Notes: generated by a model from the letters alone, not told the origin. A stretch of 64,000 nucleotides of DNA from an uncultured Granulosicoccus sp. (GCA_947499955.1 CANMQI010000013.1:124001-188000), one strand, 5' to 3'. Positions 40,251 to 49,546 are shown, counted from the first letter of the stretch. Numbers and translations are program-made.

Positions 40251-40703
40251 TTGCCATGGTCCGACCCGAAGGAGGCGGAGGGGTTGGAGGGGGTTTATCG
40301 GCGGGCGTTGTATCGGGTGGATGCGCGGGAGCCGTTTGTGATGCGGGTGGGGTGCTATTCGGAGGGGTTGCAGAGGCTGTATGAGACCTTTGATTGTCGA
40401 AGTGCTGCATTTTTGACGGCCGCCAACCCGGGTGGTGTCAAAGTTTCTGACACCGTCAATTTCCGTGCCGAAGCACGCCTGGCGCAACAACTCGATGCGT
40501 TTTCATTACCTGTTACATCGGGGGTCGGACTGGATGCTGATGAAACCTCCGATTGGCCGGGTGAACGCAGCTTCCTGGTGCTGGGTATCGAACGCTCAAA
40601 CGCTGTCAGACTGGGGCTGCAGCATGCTCAGCTGGCCATCATCTGGTGCCCCGAGACAGCGATTCCGGAACTGCTGATGCTCGAACGCGAGACACGTGAA
40701 TAA
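40251..40703 (+). CDS. DUF3293 family protein
   Basis: About 150 residues. The pattern AAFLTAANPGG, ERSFLVLGIERSNAVRLGLQHAQLAIIWCPETAIPELLML is that of DUF3293, a family of unknown function. The frame has no ATG near its beginning. TTG 40251 lies 21 bases after a strong AGAGGGT site, whereas ATT 40236 lies at ideal spacing and would give MNINDLPWSDPK. The first ~130 bases are markedly G-rich on the coding strand compared with the rest of the gene. Confidence 0.75.
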   Translation: MPWSDPKEAEGLEGVYRRALYRVDAREPFVMRVGCYSEGLQRLYETFDCRSAAFLTAANPGGVKVSDTVNFRAEARLAQQLDAFSLPVTSGVGLDADETSDWPGERSFLVLGIERSNAVRLGLQHAQLAIIWCPETAIPELLMLERETRE

Positions 40704-40966
40704 TCGCCTCCCACAAAACAGTAACCTTACGGCTTTGTAGTCGATTTTGACCGACCATATCCGCACACCCCCGTGTTCATTGACCTGCAGGACTTTTCAG
40801 AATTAATGTTCATGCCAATTCTGATACTAAAGTCGTGATTGTGTGAATCAGCTCAGCAAGACACACGTATCAGGCACGAATTCTGCGAAACAGTCCTTAA
40901 CATTTTTCGACCGTGTACTACTTGGTCGAAATAACCGGAACTTGAAGTGAACAGGAATCGAATGCC

Positions 40967-43471
40967 ATGGGAATTCGCGCGAAGCTCGTTCTCTGTCTGT
41001 TGGCAGTGCTACTCCCGCTGGTTGCAGTCAGCCTTTTTTCAATCAACCTGCTAGGCAAACAGCTGGTCGAACGTACCGAATCTTCCCTTTCGAACACGCA
41101 GCGTCTGGAAGCAGCCCGTATCAACGAGGTACTGGCAAGCTATGCACAAGACGCCCGCAATCTGGCCTCAGGCACTCAGGTAAGGCAATTCGTGGCGGCG
41201 TGCAATGCCTACCGACAAGCTGTGCTGAACAATGCCGATCTGGCAGATATACAGAAGTTGCTGGCAACCCCTGTTGGCGGCATCGACGGATACGCCATCG
41301 TTGACCGTCGCAGTGCATGGCCACTGCAGCAGATGGCACTGGCCCTGCAACGACAGGCCGGTATCGTCGGCTCCAATGTGGTCGAGCTCAGGGTTGTCGA
41401 TGCGACAGGAGAAACACTGGGTGAGTCCATGGGCTTCACCTGGGAGCCAACGACCGACAGCTTGCTGAAAAAATCCATAACCACCGTCAAGACGACCTTC
41501 GGCGACGCTTTCGTCAATCAGGATGGTCGACAGAGGCTCGGCATGATCTCTCCGATAATCAGTGACAGCGGAGAAGTCGTTGGTGCCCTGCTGCTGGAAA
41601 CTCGCCTGTCCCCCATTACCGATCTGGTAGCCAAGCATGAAGGCGTCGGTCGCAGCAGCGAAGCTCATATAGCCCAGCCCACAGCCGATGGCAGCGCTCA
41701 GATGATCACCTCCATGCGCTTCGATCGCAAATCGGCGTTCAAGAAGGTCATTCCTGCGGCTCTCGATCAACCGATCAACCGAGCCTTGAACTCTCCCCGC
41801 AGCAGTATCCTTCACCACAAGGACTATCGCGGTGTCGACTCGGTTCTTGCCATTCAGACCATTCCGGCAACCGGCTGGGGCCTGGTGGTCAAGGTGGACG
41901 CCAGTGAGGCCTTCGAACCCGTTCTGGAGCTGCGACACGTCATGATCATCACCATGATCTCGAGCGTGATCTTCGTACTGGTCTGCTACATGTTCTGCTT
42001 CGTGCCCATTGCCAACCGCCTGCAGCGCACGGCAACGGCGGCACGCAAGATCATGAATGGCGATCTGACGACACGCATTACCGACTCCAATCAGGATGAA
42101 GTCGGTCACCTGGCCAGAACCATCGACACGCTGGCCCGCGATCTGGAAGCCGATCAGCGGATGCGAGAAGCGGTAGAGGCGCGACTGCGCCATCAGGCCC
42201 TGCATGACGAACTGACCGGCCTGCTCAATCGCAAATACGCCAATTCGGTCATTCAGCAGCTCAACAAGGACAGGCGTGGCAAGCACTCGGTGATGTTCAT
42301 CGATCTCAACGGCTTCAAGGACGTCAATGATCTTTACGGACATGCAGCCGGTGACGAGGTTCTGGTCGTTGTTGCCGAGCGACTGAGCAAGCAGATTGCC
42401 AGCACCGAAGGCATCACTCTGGCGCGCTGGGGCGGTGACGAGTTCGTGGTGATACTGCCCAACTGCGACGAAGATGTGGCCACCGACACCGCGCTGACAT
42501 TGCACAATGCCTTCGATGAGGCAATCACCACCTCGGCAGGTCTGCACTACATCAGCTGCAGCATCGGCCTGGCAACCTCCAGTGCCACCAAGACGCTGGA
42601 TGAAGTGCTGCTGGAAGCCGACATTCTGATGTACGAACAGAAGAAGCGGCAGAAGAAGCCACGCACCAAGGGCAGCATGGCCATTCGCACCGTCGAACGG
42701 GCACTGCACGAAGACCGTGTCGAAGTCTGGTTTCAGCCGATTGTCAGCCTGCACCAACCCGGCAACTACGAGATGTCCGGCGCCGAAGCACTGGTCCGCA
42801 TACGTTCACGCGAAGGCGGTATCATCCTGCCGGAGGAGTTCCTGAACGATGTGGACAGCAGTGAGCTGGGCTGCGAGCTGGATCGTCGAATCCTGTGCCG
42901 TGCAATGACCTCTCTGGCTCGCTGGCGAGCGGCAGGTGTGGTCGGTGAAAACTTCCGCTTGTCGCTGAACATGACGGCACAGTCGCTCAATGACCCGGCC
43001 TTCAGCGCCATCCTGAGCAACCAGATGCAGTCATGCTCAGTCAGCCCGCAGAATATCGTCATCGAAATGCCCCACGACACCAAGGTCGATCCCTTGCTGG
43101 TGTCACACCTGCGCTCGCTGGGTATCACCGTTGCACTGGACAAGATCGGTGCAGATGCTGCCAGTCTGGGACGTACCTGCCGCTTGCAGCCTGATATCGT
43201 GAAGATCGACCGTCACTGGCTCGGTGATGCCATCGTGGCCCCCCACCTGGTCTCGATATGCCATGAGCTTGGACTGGAACTGATCGTGGAAGGGATAGAA
43301 ACGCGCGAACAGATGGCCGAGCTACACGAACTGGGCGTCACCCGCTTCCAGGGTTATCTGTTCGACTCGCCGCAACGCCCTGTGGACTTCATCAGCCGCT
43401 GGGGCGAGTGTTCACTCGAAGGGCTGGGTGTTCGACTCAACCGGAATGTGGCATTAAGGCTGGCTGGTTGA
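40967..43471 (+). CDS. Membrane GGDEF protein with degenerate EAL domain
   Basis: 834 residues: N-terminal transmembrane helix (~8-28), periplasmic dCache-like sensor (~30-325), second transmembrane helix (~326-348), HAMP, then a diguanylate cyclase domain with intact GGDEF (489-493) and an EAL domain. No RxxD inhibitory site precedes GGDEF. In the EAL domain AEAL (606-609) is present, but DDFGTG is replaced by DKIGAD (725-730), losing a metal ligand, so phosphodiesterase activity is doubtful. Predicted to make cyclic di-GMP in response to an external signal. The last 18 bases overlap the convergent permease-protease gene. Confidence 0.92.
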   Translation: MGIRAKLVLCLLAVLLPLVAVSLFSINLLGKQLVERTESSLSNTQRLEAARINEVLASYAQDARNLASGTQVRQFVAACNAYRQAVLNNADLADIQKLLATPVGGIDGYAIVDRRSAWPLQQMALALQRQAGIVGSNVVELRVVDATGETLGESMGFTWEPTTDSLLKKSITTVKTTFGDAFVNQDGRQRLGMISPIISDSGEVVGALLLETRLSPITDLVAKHEGVGRSSEAHIAQPTADGSAQMITSMRFDRKSAFKKVIPAALDQPINRALNSPRSSILHHKDYRGVDSVLAIQTIPATGWGLVVKVDASEAFEPVLELRHVMIITMISSVIFVLVCYMFCFVPIANRLQRTATAARKIMNGDLTTRITDSNQDEVGHLARTIDTLARDLEADQRMREAVEARLRHQALHDELTGLLNRKYANSVIQQLNKDRRGKHSVMFIDLNGFKDVNDLYGHAAGDEVLVVVAERLSKQIASTEGITLARWGGDEFVVILPNCDEDVATDTALTLHNAFDEAITTSAGLHYISCSIGLATSSATKTLDEVLLEADILMYEQKKRQKKPRTKGSMAIRTVERALHEDRVEVWFQPIVSLHQPGNYEMSGAEALVRIRSREGGIILPEEFLNDVDSSELGCELDRRILCRAMTSLARWRAAGVVGENFRLSLNMTAQSLNDPAFSAILSNQMQSCSVSPQNIVIEMPHDTKVDPLLVSHLRSLGITVALDKIGADAASLGRTCRLQPDIVKIDRHWLGDAIVAPHLVSICHELGLELIVEGIETREQMAELHELGVTRFQGYLFDSPQRPVDFISRWGECSLEGLGVRLNRNVALRLAG

Positions 43472-45475
43472 CGCCGGGGCCGTACCGCGACGCCAGCTCT
43501 CATAGTAATAACGGGCATCGACTGACGGTGTGTAGCCCAACTGATATCTGAACCGTGTGCCAGGGACGGCATAATCCGGTATCAGGAACTCTACCCGTAG
43601 CTCATCCCCTTCACCTTGCGTCTGACCACGAAACACCGGATCGACCCCGCCTGAGAGCTGCGTCGAGATTCCACCGATACGCACGATGAAACGCTCCGGC
43701 ACCGCAGTCGTGACCTGCGCAGCATCGCCATCGCCATCCGCACCCGCACCCGCACCCGCACCCGCACCCGCACCCGCACCCGCATCCGCATCCGCATCCG
43801 CATCCGCATCCGCATCCGCATCCGCACTCACGCTCTCCAGCTTCGCCGAGATCCTGATCTGGCTGCCCTGCTTGTCGCGCTGGATGATGACATCGGTAAA
43901 GAGCGGGTACTTCGCCATATCCACGGCATCATGCAGCTCTGTCATCTGCTGACGCCAAGTGGCATTGACCGTGTCCAGATCGCAGTCGATGGCCCGCATG
44001 GTATCTCGCCAGAAGATGGCTGCCGGCAAGTCACGCACCGCATCCTCGCGCCCAGTCGCACGCAGAAAGTCTCCCAGGGATGACAGGCCACAGGTGTGCA
44101 CCATGGCACGCGTCCACAGGTCACCAAGACTGTAATGCAACTCTGCGTCATATTGCCGGGCAAACCCGTCGGCATCGATCAGGTCATCAAAGCGAATGGA
44201 TTGCCGCTGCCAGGACACGCTGGCCAGCTCCCAGTTGCTGCGGCGACGCTCCAGCTCGGGCACGATGGCAAAGGAGGTGTATTGCGCCATGCCTTCAATG
44301 AAGAACTTGGCGGCGCTATAGTTGTCTGCCAGTGCGCGATCCGATTCGGTGGCCTGCAGCACATGCGTGGTCTCGTGACTGAGTACGCGACGTTGTGAGA
44401 CGTCTTCCCGGAAGGCATCCAGGTCCATCTGGATCTTCTTCCACTTGGCCAGACCGGCGGCATGCTCGCTACTGGCAGACAGATCCACCCGGATCTCTGG
44501 CAGGGTGTCCACCCCCAGAATCTCGCCCAACGCCTCCAGATCGGTCTCGGCATGCTCGACGATGTATTGCACCACCGCTTCACGTCGGGCGCTGTACACG
44601 AAACGATAATGCTCCGTGGCCGTCACGGTCAGATCATCACTCTGCGCCGTGCCGGTATCCACGCCAATGCGATAGATCATCAGCAAACCCAGCACGAGGA
44701 ACCCGGTAAAGGCAAAGAAGCCGTTGGCCAGCTTCATGCCGCGGCTCGAACGCTTGCCACCGCCCGCACTGGATTCGGAGCGGCTCCACAGACGATAGGC
44801 CAGCAGCAGCACCAGCAAGGCAATGCCTGAGTGCAGAAGCAGCCCCTGGCCGTTGACGATCAGACTGGAGCCTTCATACTGATTGGACAGCAGAGCAAAT
44901 ATACTCCAGTTGCCGGAGCTGCCCAGCGCACTCTCTGCCCACATCAGACCAAGCAGATAGAGGCTGTAGAGAACCAGCCCGAGCGTCCTGAACCAGGACA
45001 GCAGGATGCCGTGGGCCAGCACGATGAACATGAACAGGCAGTCCCGCCACAGCAGGGTAAACCAGACCTGATCGTAGAACAGTCCGCCGATGGATTCCGG
45101 ATTACTTGCCAGCAGAGCCCGATCGAGGCCGTAGCTCAACAGATTGATGACACACAGCAGCAGCCAGGCGGCCAGCACCTTGGCGATGAATACCGAGGCT
45201 CTGGATACGGGCAAGGCGCGCAGAAAGTCGATGGTCCCTTCGTCATGTTCACGCGGAAACAGGCTGTAGGCCGTCACCAGTGCCAGCAAGACCAGAAACA
45301 CGGCAACACCGGCATTGCTGCTGTACTCGCAATAACCTTCACACCAACTGCCAAAGGTCTGTTCATCGACTCGCTCGGTGAAGAACTGCATGCTGTAGCC
45401 CAGCACCAGAACTGCCAGCCAGAGCCAGGCAATGGGCCGGAGCTGTCGCAGCTCCTTGGCGATAAGGCTGATCAT
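43454..45475 (-). CDS. ABC-2 permease fused to an intact HExxH metalloprotease domain
   Basis: 673 residues. The first ~275 form about six to seven transmembrane helices of ABC-2 type (starts MISLIAKELRQLRP; FPREHDEGTIDFLRALPVSRASVFIAKVLAAWLL). Then comes a soluble gluzincin-like domain resembling peptidase MA: VLSHETTHV with H367, E368, H371, and E394 in IEGMAQY as third zinc ligand. A hexanucleotide-encoded (Ala-Asp/Ala-Gly)n stretch links to a C-terminal beta-rich module. The domain lies after the last helix and probably faces the periplasm. Its ATG overlaps the stop of the paralogous permease gene (ATGA). Function and substrate unknown. Confidence 0.82.
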   Translation of the reverse strand: MISLIAKELRQLRPIAWLWLAVLVLGYSMQFFTERVDEQTFGSWCEGYCEYSSNAGVAVFLVLLALVTAYSLFPREHDEGTIDFLRALPVSRASVFIAKVLAAWLLLCVINLLSYGLDRALLASNPESIGGLFYDQVWFTLLWRDCLFMFIVLAHGILLSWFRTLGLVLYSLYLLGLMWAESALGSSGNWSIFALLSNQYEGSSLIVNGQGLLLHSGIALLVLLLAYRLWSRSESSAGGGKRSSRGMKLANGFFAFTGFLVLGLLMIYRIGVDTGTAQSDDLTVTATEHYRFVYSARREAVVQYIVEHAETDLEALGEILGVDTLPEIRVDLSASSEHAAGLAKWKKIQMDLDAFREDVSQRRVLSHETTHVLQATESDRALADNYSAAKFFIEGMAQYTSFAIVPELERRRSNWELASVSWQRQSIRFDDLIDADGFARQYDAELHYSLGDLWTRAMVHTCGLSSLGDFLRATGREDAVRDLPAAIFWRDTMRAIDCDLDTVNATWRQQMTELHDAVDMAKYPLFTDVIIQRDKQGSQIRISAKLESVSADADADADADADADAGAGAGAGAGAGAGADGDGDAAQVTTAVPERFIVRIGGISTQLSGGVDPVFRGQTQGEGDELRVEFLIPDYAVPGTRFRYQLGYTPSVDARYYYESWRRGTAPASTSQP
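43739..43828. repeat. Hexanucleotide tandem array in the permease-protease gene
   Basis: On the plus strand about six cacccg units are followed by about seven catccg units. In the minus-strand protein this reads (Ala-Asp)n then (Ala-Gly)n. Units are in frame, so array length can vary without breaking the gene. Confidence 0.93.
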
Positions 45476-47400
45476 GGAATGCTCATCCGTTCGGCGTGCA
45501 GGCGTAGCGGTTGATGAAAGACGGGGCCATCATAGTCCAGTGCGATATAGACACGATCACCCGATGAATAGAGGCTGTTGAGCACATGCACCGCGTCACC
45601 TGTGCGGCACCGGGCCACATCCTCGTAGTCATCACTGACTTCGATTTCCATATCGAACGGACCGATGTAGTCGTGTTTCAGAATGCACTCGCCTTGCGCA
45701 GAGTCGATATCCTCCAACAGCTCGAGCGCCGACTCACGCGGCTCGTACCAGGCCTCGAGTTCCTGCACCCCTTCCGCCGTACTGCGACTGACCAGTCGCC
45801 CCTGCAAGGCCGGAATGGTGGCCAGCAGCTGCTGCACCGACGCATCTGTGCGCTGCACAGCCAGCCAGTCCTGCCATTGTCGGTAGAAGGCGTCCAGTGA
45901 CATATCCAGTACCGACTCCACGCGCTGACGCGCAATGATGCGTCTATCCTGAAACGCACCAACCAGATTGTCAGCCACCGGCGTCACCAGAAATTCACTG
46001 GCCAGCGCCAGGACGGTCTCACGACCTCGGGTTTCTTCCAGAAAATCCATGGCCGACCAGGCCAGGCTTTCCGCGCCTGAGTAGGAGAACCGGTCTGCTG
46101 TCAGTTGCCAGCGGTCAATCAGCTGATGCGCAGCCGGCTCGACATCCAGCACCCACAGGGCCCGAGCCAGCAGCTCATGGCGGTGCTCGGGACGCAGCTC
46201 GGAGGTGCCCTGCTCGACCCACCAACGCGTGAACCCATCGAGCACCCAGTGATAAGGCTCGAACATGGCCCGACCGGACGTCTGCGCACTCAGCACACCG
46301 TGCAGAATCACCGAATCGAGAATGGCATCGTCATAGCTGTCATGAGGCAACCAGTTGGCCGTGATGAAGACACCATCAGCCGTGGCATAGTCGATCTCGT
46401 GCGGTTCGCGCTCAGGGTCCAGCACCAGCTTGACATCCGGCAGTGCAGCCAGCCCCAGCGAGGCCTGCAGGATTGTCATCGATTCACTGATGCGTTCGGC
46501 CATCGCCTGCCCGGCGGCCTGGTGGGCATCCTCCAGATACAACACCGACACGGCTGGATCCTGCAGACGCACCACATACTCACTGGAGAACTCCACCGGC
46601 GGCCGGGTCTTCTGTTCGAGCAAGGTCGACCAGACGGTCAGCCCGGAGGCTGCCAGTACACCCAGTGCCACATAGTCCCGACGGGTCATCGGCTTGGCCA
46701 GACGCTCGACCACAGAGCCTTCGCCGATACGACTGAGCAGAAAACCGGCCAGTGTGAACAGCCCGGCCATCAGCAAGGTGCCTTGCATCGCCTGCCAGGG
46801 AATCAGGTCGCGCTCGAACACGAACAGCTGATCATCCATCAAGGCAAAGGGCGGCACGCGATCCGGGTCTATGCCGGGATACCAGGCCACCAGCGCCACC
46901 AGTGCCGCGCCGACCAGATACAGCGCGATGCGCAGATGTCCGCACAGCGAGAAACAGAACACCACACTCCAGTACAGCGTCGTCATCACCAGCGTCTTGA
47001 GCATGATCAGCAGCACGTAGTCACGGGTAACATCATCGGTGACCCCGGCTTGCTGCGCTGCCAGCGCAACCATCATGATCGCCAGCGCCGCCAGATAGAC
47101 AAGACCGGTCAGATACTTGAGCAACAAGGGCAGATTGCGCCCCATGGGCAGCGCTTCGACAAACTGCCGGGTGCCGCTGAGGTATTCGCGCACGATCAGC
47201 CGATTGCCGGTAATCAGGGCGATCAGCGGCAGAAAGCTCAGCAAGGCAAAGCGCACGATTTCAAACGGACTCATGCTGTATGGCGCCTGGCGATTCCAGG
47301 CCAGCATCAGCAAGGTCATGGCAATCGTGCCAGCCGTGAGCAACAAGGCTGCGAGCCGATGCTCTCGAATATCCTTACCCAATAATGAACTGACAACCAT
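45472..47400 (-). CDS. ABC-2 permease fused to a degenerate protease-like domain
   Basis: 642 residues from ATG 47400 (MVVSSLLGKDIREHR). About seven hydrophobic helices occupy residues 15-290 with the same layout as the downstream paralog (VREYLSGTRQFVEALPMGRNLPLLLKYLTGLVYL). The following domain aligns with the protease of that paralog, but the zinc site is gone: HGVLS replaces HETTH at exactly residues 367-371, and WVLDGFTRWW stands where FIEGMAQY would be. Likely a non-catalytic partner of a heteromeric exporter. Lies 7 bases after the ATPase gene. Confidence 0.8.
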   Translation of the reverse strand: MVVSSLLGKDIREHRLAALLLTAGTIAMTLLMLAWNRQAPYSMSPFEIVRFALLSFLPLIALITGNRLIVREYLSGTRQFVEALPMGRNLPLLLKYLTGLVYLAALAIMMVALAAQQAGVTDDVTRDYVLLIMLKTLVMTTLYWSVVFCFSLCGHLRIALYLVGAALVALVAWYPGIDPDRVPPFALMDDQLFVFERDLIPWQAMQGTLLMAGLFTLAGFLLSRIGEGSVVERLAKPMTRRDYVALGVLAASGLTVWSTLLEQKTRPPVEFSSEYVVRLQDPAVSVLYLEDAHQAAGQAMAERISESMTILQASLGLAALPDVKLVLDPEREPHEIDYATADGVFITANWLPHDSYDDAILDSVILHGVLSAQTSGRAMFEPYHWVLDGFTRWWVEQGTSELRPEHRHELLARALWVLDVEPAAHQLIDRWQLTADRFSYSGAESLAWSAMDFLEETRGRETVLALASEFLVTPVADNLVGAFQDRRIIARQRVESVLDMSLDAFYRQWQDWLAVQRTDASVQQLLATIPALQGRLVSRSTAEGVQELEAWYEPRESALELLEDIDSAQGECILKHDYIGPFDMEIEVSDDYEDVARCRTGDAVHVLNSLYSSGDRVYIALDYDGPVFHQPLRLHAERMSIP

Positions 47401-47407
47401 GGGCCTG

Positions 47408-48364
47408 CTACGCGTTGGCAACGACGGCAATGAAGACGTCTTCCAGCGACATGGACTCATGCCGCCAGCCCGGATCAAGAACGATTTCGTGGGATGCCAG
47501 CACTTCTTCGGAGAATTGCAGCGTGATCACCCAGCGGCCCTGTCGCTCACCTTCCTTGAGAATGCGCAGCCGCTGTCTGGCAAAGTCGCCTGGCAGTGCC
47601 CCGGGAACGTAGTCTGCCATGGCAATGGACCAGCTACCGATGCTGTTGCGCAGTGGATCCAGCTCGCCATCGTAGATGGTACGGCCGGATTCGACAATGC
47701 CGATACGATCTGCCACCGCCTCGATCTCGTCAATGAGATGCGTGGAAAAGAAGGTTGTGGCACCGTCCTGGATTGCCTGGTCGCGCACCAGATCGAGAAA
47801 CTCGCGCCGCGCCACCGGGTCCATGCCCGCCGTGGGTTCATCCAGGATGAGCAGTTCGGGTCGAGTCGACAGGGCCAGAGTCAGGGCCAGCTTGGCCTTC
47901 ATGCCGCCGGAGAAAGTACCCACACGACGTTTTGGCGGCAGATCGAAATCCGACAGCAATTGCTGAAAACGCCGCTCGTCCCAACGTGGATAGAAACCGC
48001 TCACGAATTTCGACAGCACCCGCGGGGTCATCCACGGATACATGTTCTGGTCCTGCGCCACATAGCCGATGCGTTGTCGGATACCGATGACATCAGAATG
48101 CAAGGGACGGCCGAAGACCTGGATCTGGCCGGCATCACTACGCATGATGCCCATCAGAATGCGAATGGCTGTCGATTTACCGGCGCCGTTACGACCCAGA
48201 AACCCGAAGACTTCACCCGGTTGAACCGCCAGTGACAGGCCGTCCAGAACCTGCAGGGAACCGAAGGACTTGCGCACATCCTGAAGGCTCAGGATAGTGG
48301 CCCCCTTGCGACCTGGGTCCGGGTCCATTGCAACTACAGGCTCGCCAGCCAGGTCCATCATCAT
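47408..48364 (-). CDS. ABC-2 type exporter ATPase
   Basis: 318 residues from ATG 48364. Walker A GFLGRNGAGKSTA, Q-loop VAQDQNMYPW, signature FSGGMKAKLAL (instead of LSGGQ), Walker B LLILDEPTAGMDP and switch His in FFSTHLIDEIE. The C-terminal ~90 residues (AMADYVPGALPG onward) form the extra domain common in exporter ATPases of the NatA/YhaQ kind. First gene of a three-gene unit with two permease-protease fusions, which it must energise. The frame extends upstream to a TTG that is unlikely to be used. Confidence 0.92.
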   Translation of the reverse strand: MMMDLAGEPVVAMDPDPGRKGATILSLQDVRKSFGSLQVLDGLSLAVQPGEVFGFLGRNGAGKSTAIRILMGIMRSDAGQIQVFGRPLHSDVIGIRQRIGYVAQDQNMYPWMTPRVLSKFVSGFYPRWDERRFQQLLSDFDLPPKRRVGTFSGGMKAKLALTLALSTRPELLILDEPTAGMDPVARREFLDLVRDQAIQDGATTFFSTHLIDEIEAVADRIGIVESGRTIYDGELDPLRNSIGSWSIAMADYVPGALPGDFARQRLRILKEGERQGRWVITLQFSEEVLASHEIVLDPGWRHESMSLEDVFIAVVANA

Positions 48365-48499
48365 GAAGATCTTCGTTAACGGATGTTCGCTATAGTACGG
48401 CAAAGTGCGGCCCGTGGACCGCTACCCGCCACCGGCCAGAAGATCAACCGCCCCGTTCCGCTAGCGGGCCGATCAGCCGTCAGATTGTGCCTGTCGTGT

Positions 48500-49546
48500 T
48501 CAGGATGTCACTTTGCGGATGATATAGCCGCCTGAGCGATCATCCAGCTCCAGTTTCAGGTAACCGCGAGCCTGCGCCTCTTCAAGCATCTTGCCGAAGG
48601 ACTCGAAACCATAGTAGCTTTCGTTGAATCCCGGCCGCCGACGCTTGAGTGTCTGCTTGACCATGGAGCCCCACAGCTTGTCATTGCCATCACGATCCGC
48701 ACTGAGATCGGCGGCCGTTTCCAGCAACAATTCCAGACCTTCCTGAATCAGCTCTTCGCTGTTTTCCTCGGCGCCAAAGCCTTCATCTTCGGTGGCGTCG
48801 GCCGCATCGACGACTTCAACCGGCTCGGCGGCTTCGACGACCTTGGCCGCCTTGCCGCGCTTGCGCTTGCCGGAAGCCGTGGTCTCCGGCTCCGCCGTCG
48901 CCACAGCACCCTTGCCCGACGCGGTCTTGCCCGAGGCTTCCTGAACATTCACTGCCGCCGCCGAGTCTGCTTCGACGGGTGCTGAGAGCTCTTCAGTCGG
49001 CTTTTCGCTGCTGCGACTGGCGGCGCGCTTCTTGGTGCGCTTGCGGCCCGGACGCTTGCGCTCCAGCTCGCGTACCAGATCATCGTAATAGATGAATTCG
49101 TCGCAATTGTTGATCAGGAGATCGGAGGTGGAGTTCTTGACCCCGACACCGATCACGGTCTTGGCATTCTCACGCAGCTTGCTCACCAGTGGCGAGAAAT
49201 CCGAGTCACCACTGATGATGACGAAAGTATCCACATGAGCCTTGGTGTAACAAAGGTCCAGTGCATCGACCACCATGCGGATGTCAGCGGAATTCTTGCC
49301 GGACTGGCGCACATGGGGGATGTCGATCAGCTCGAAGGATGCCTCGTGCATGGGCACCTTGAAATCCTTGTAGCGCTCCCAGTCACAATAGGCCTTCTTC
49401 ACCACGATGCTGCCCTTGACCAGCAGCTTTTCCAGAATATGGCTGATATCGAACTTCTGGTATTTGGCGTCCCTGACACCCAAGGCAATATTTTCGAAAT
49501 CGCAGAAGAGTGCGAGACTATTGTTGTCGTCTGACGAACCTGCCAT
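48500..49546 (-). CDS. NYN-domain (LabA/DUF88) protein with C-terminal LOTUS/OST-HTH module
   Basis: 348 residues. The N-terminal ~165 form a PIN-like NYN nuclease domain with the acidic motifs FCDFENIALG, SADIRMVVDALDLC and VIISGDSDFSPLV, predicting metal-dependent RNase activity. The middle (~170-255) is a disordered Lys/Ala/Glu linker with RKRTKKRAASR basic clusters. The C-terminal ~80 (DKLWGSMVKQTLKRRRPGFNESYYGFESFGKMLEEA) match the OST-HTH/LOTUS fold, which binds RNA. Same strand as the exporter operon but 135 bases away. Confidence 0.88.
   Translation of the reverse strand: MAGSSDDNNSLALFCDFENIALGVRDAKYQKFDISHILEKLLVKGSIVVKKAYCDWERYKDFKVPMHEASFELIDIPHVRQSGKNSADIRMVVDALDLCYTKAHVDTFVIISGDSDFSPLVSKLRENAKTVIGVGVKNSTSDLLINNCDEFIYYDDLVRELERKRPGRKRTKKRAASRSSEKPTEELSAPVEADSAAAVNVQEASGKTASGKGAVATAEPETTASGKRKRGKAAKVVEAAEPVEVVDAADATEDEGFGAEENSEELIQEGLELLLETAADLSADRDGNDKLWGSMVKQTLKRRRPGFNESYYGFESFGKMLEEAQARGYLKLELDDRSGGYIIRKVTS

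Noticed and set aside
41168..42757. 529-codon minus-strand frame inside the GGDEF gene
   Set aside because: The plus strand encodes an unambiguous HAMP-GGDEF-EAL protein; the opposite frame is coincidental in GC-rich DNA.
43739..43828. Possible CRISPR or regulatory repeat
   Set aside because: The six-base units are contiguous and in frame within a coding region.
46105..47385. 426-codon plus-strand frame opposite the second permease
   Set aside because: Shadow of a hydrophobic protein; no family features, and the minus strand has the paralogous permease-protease.
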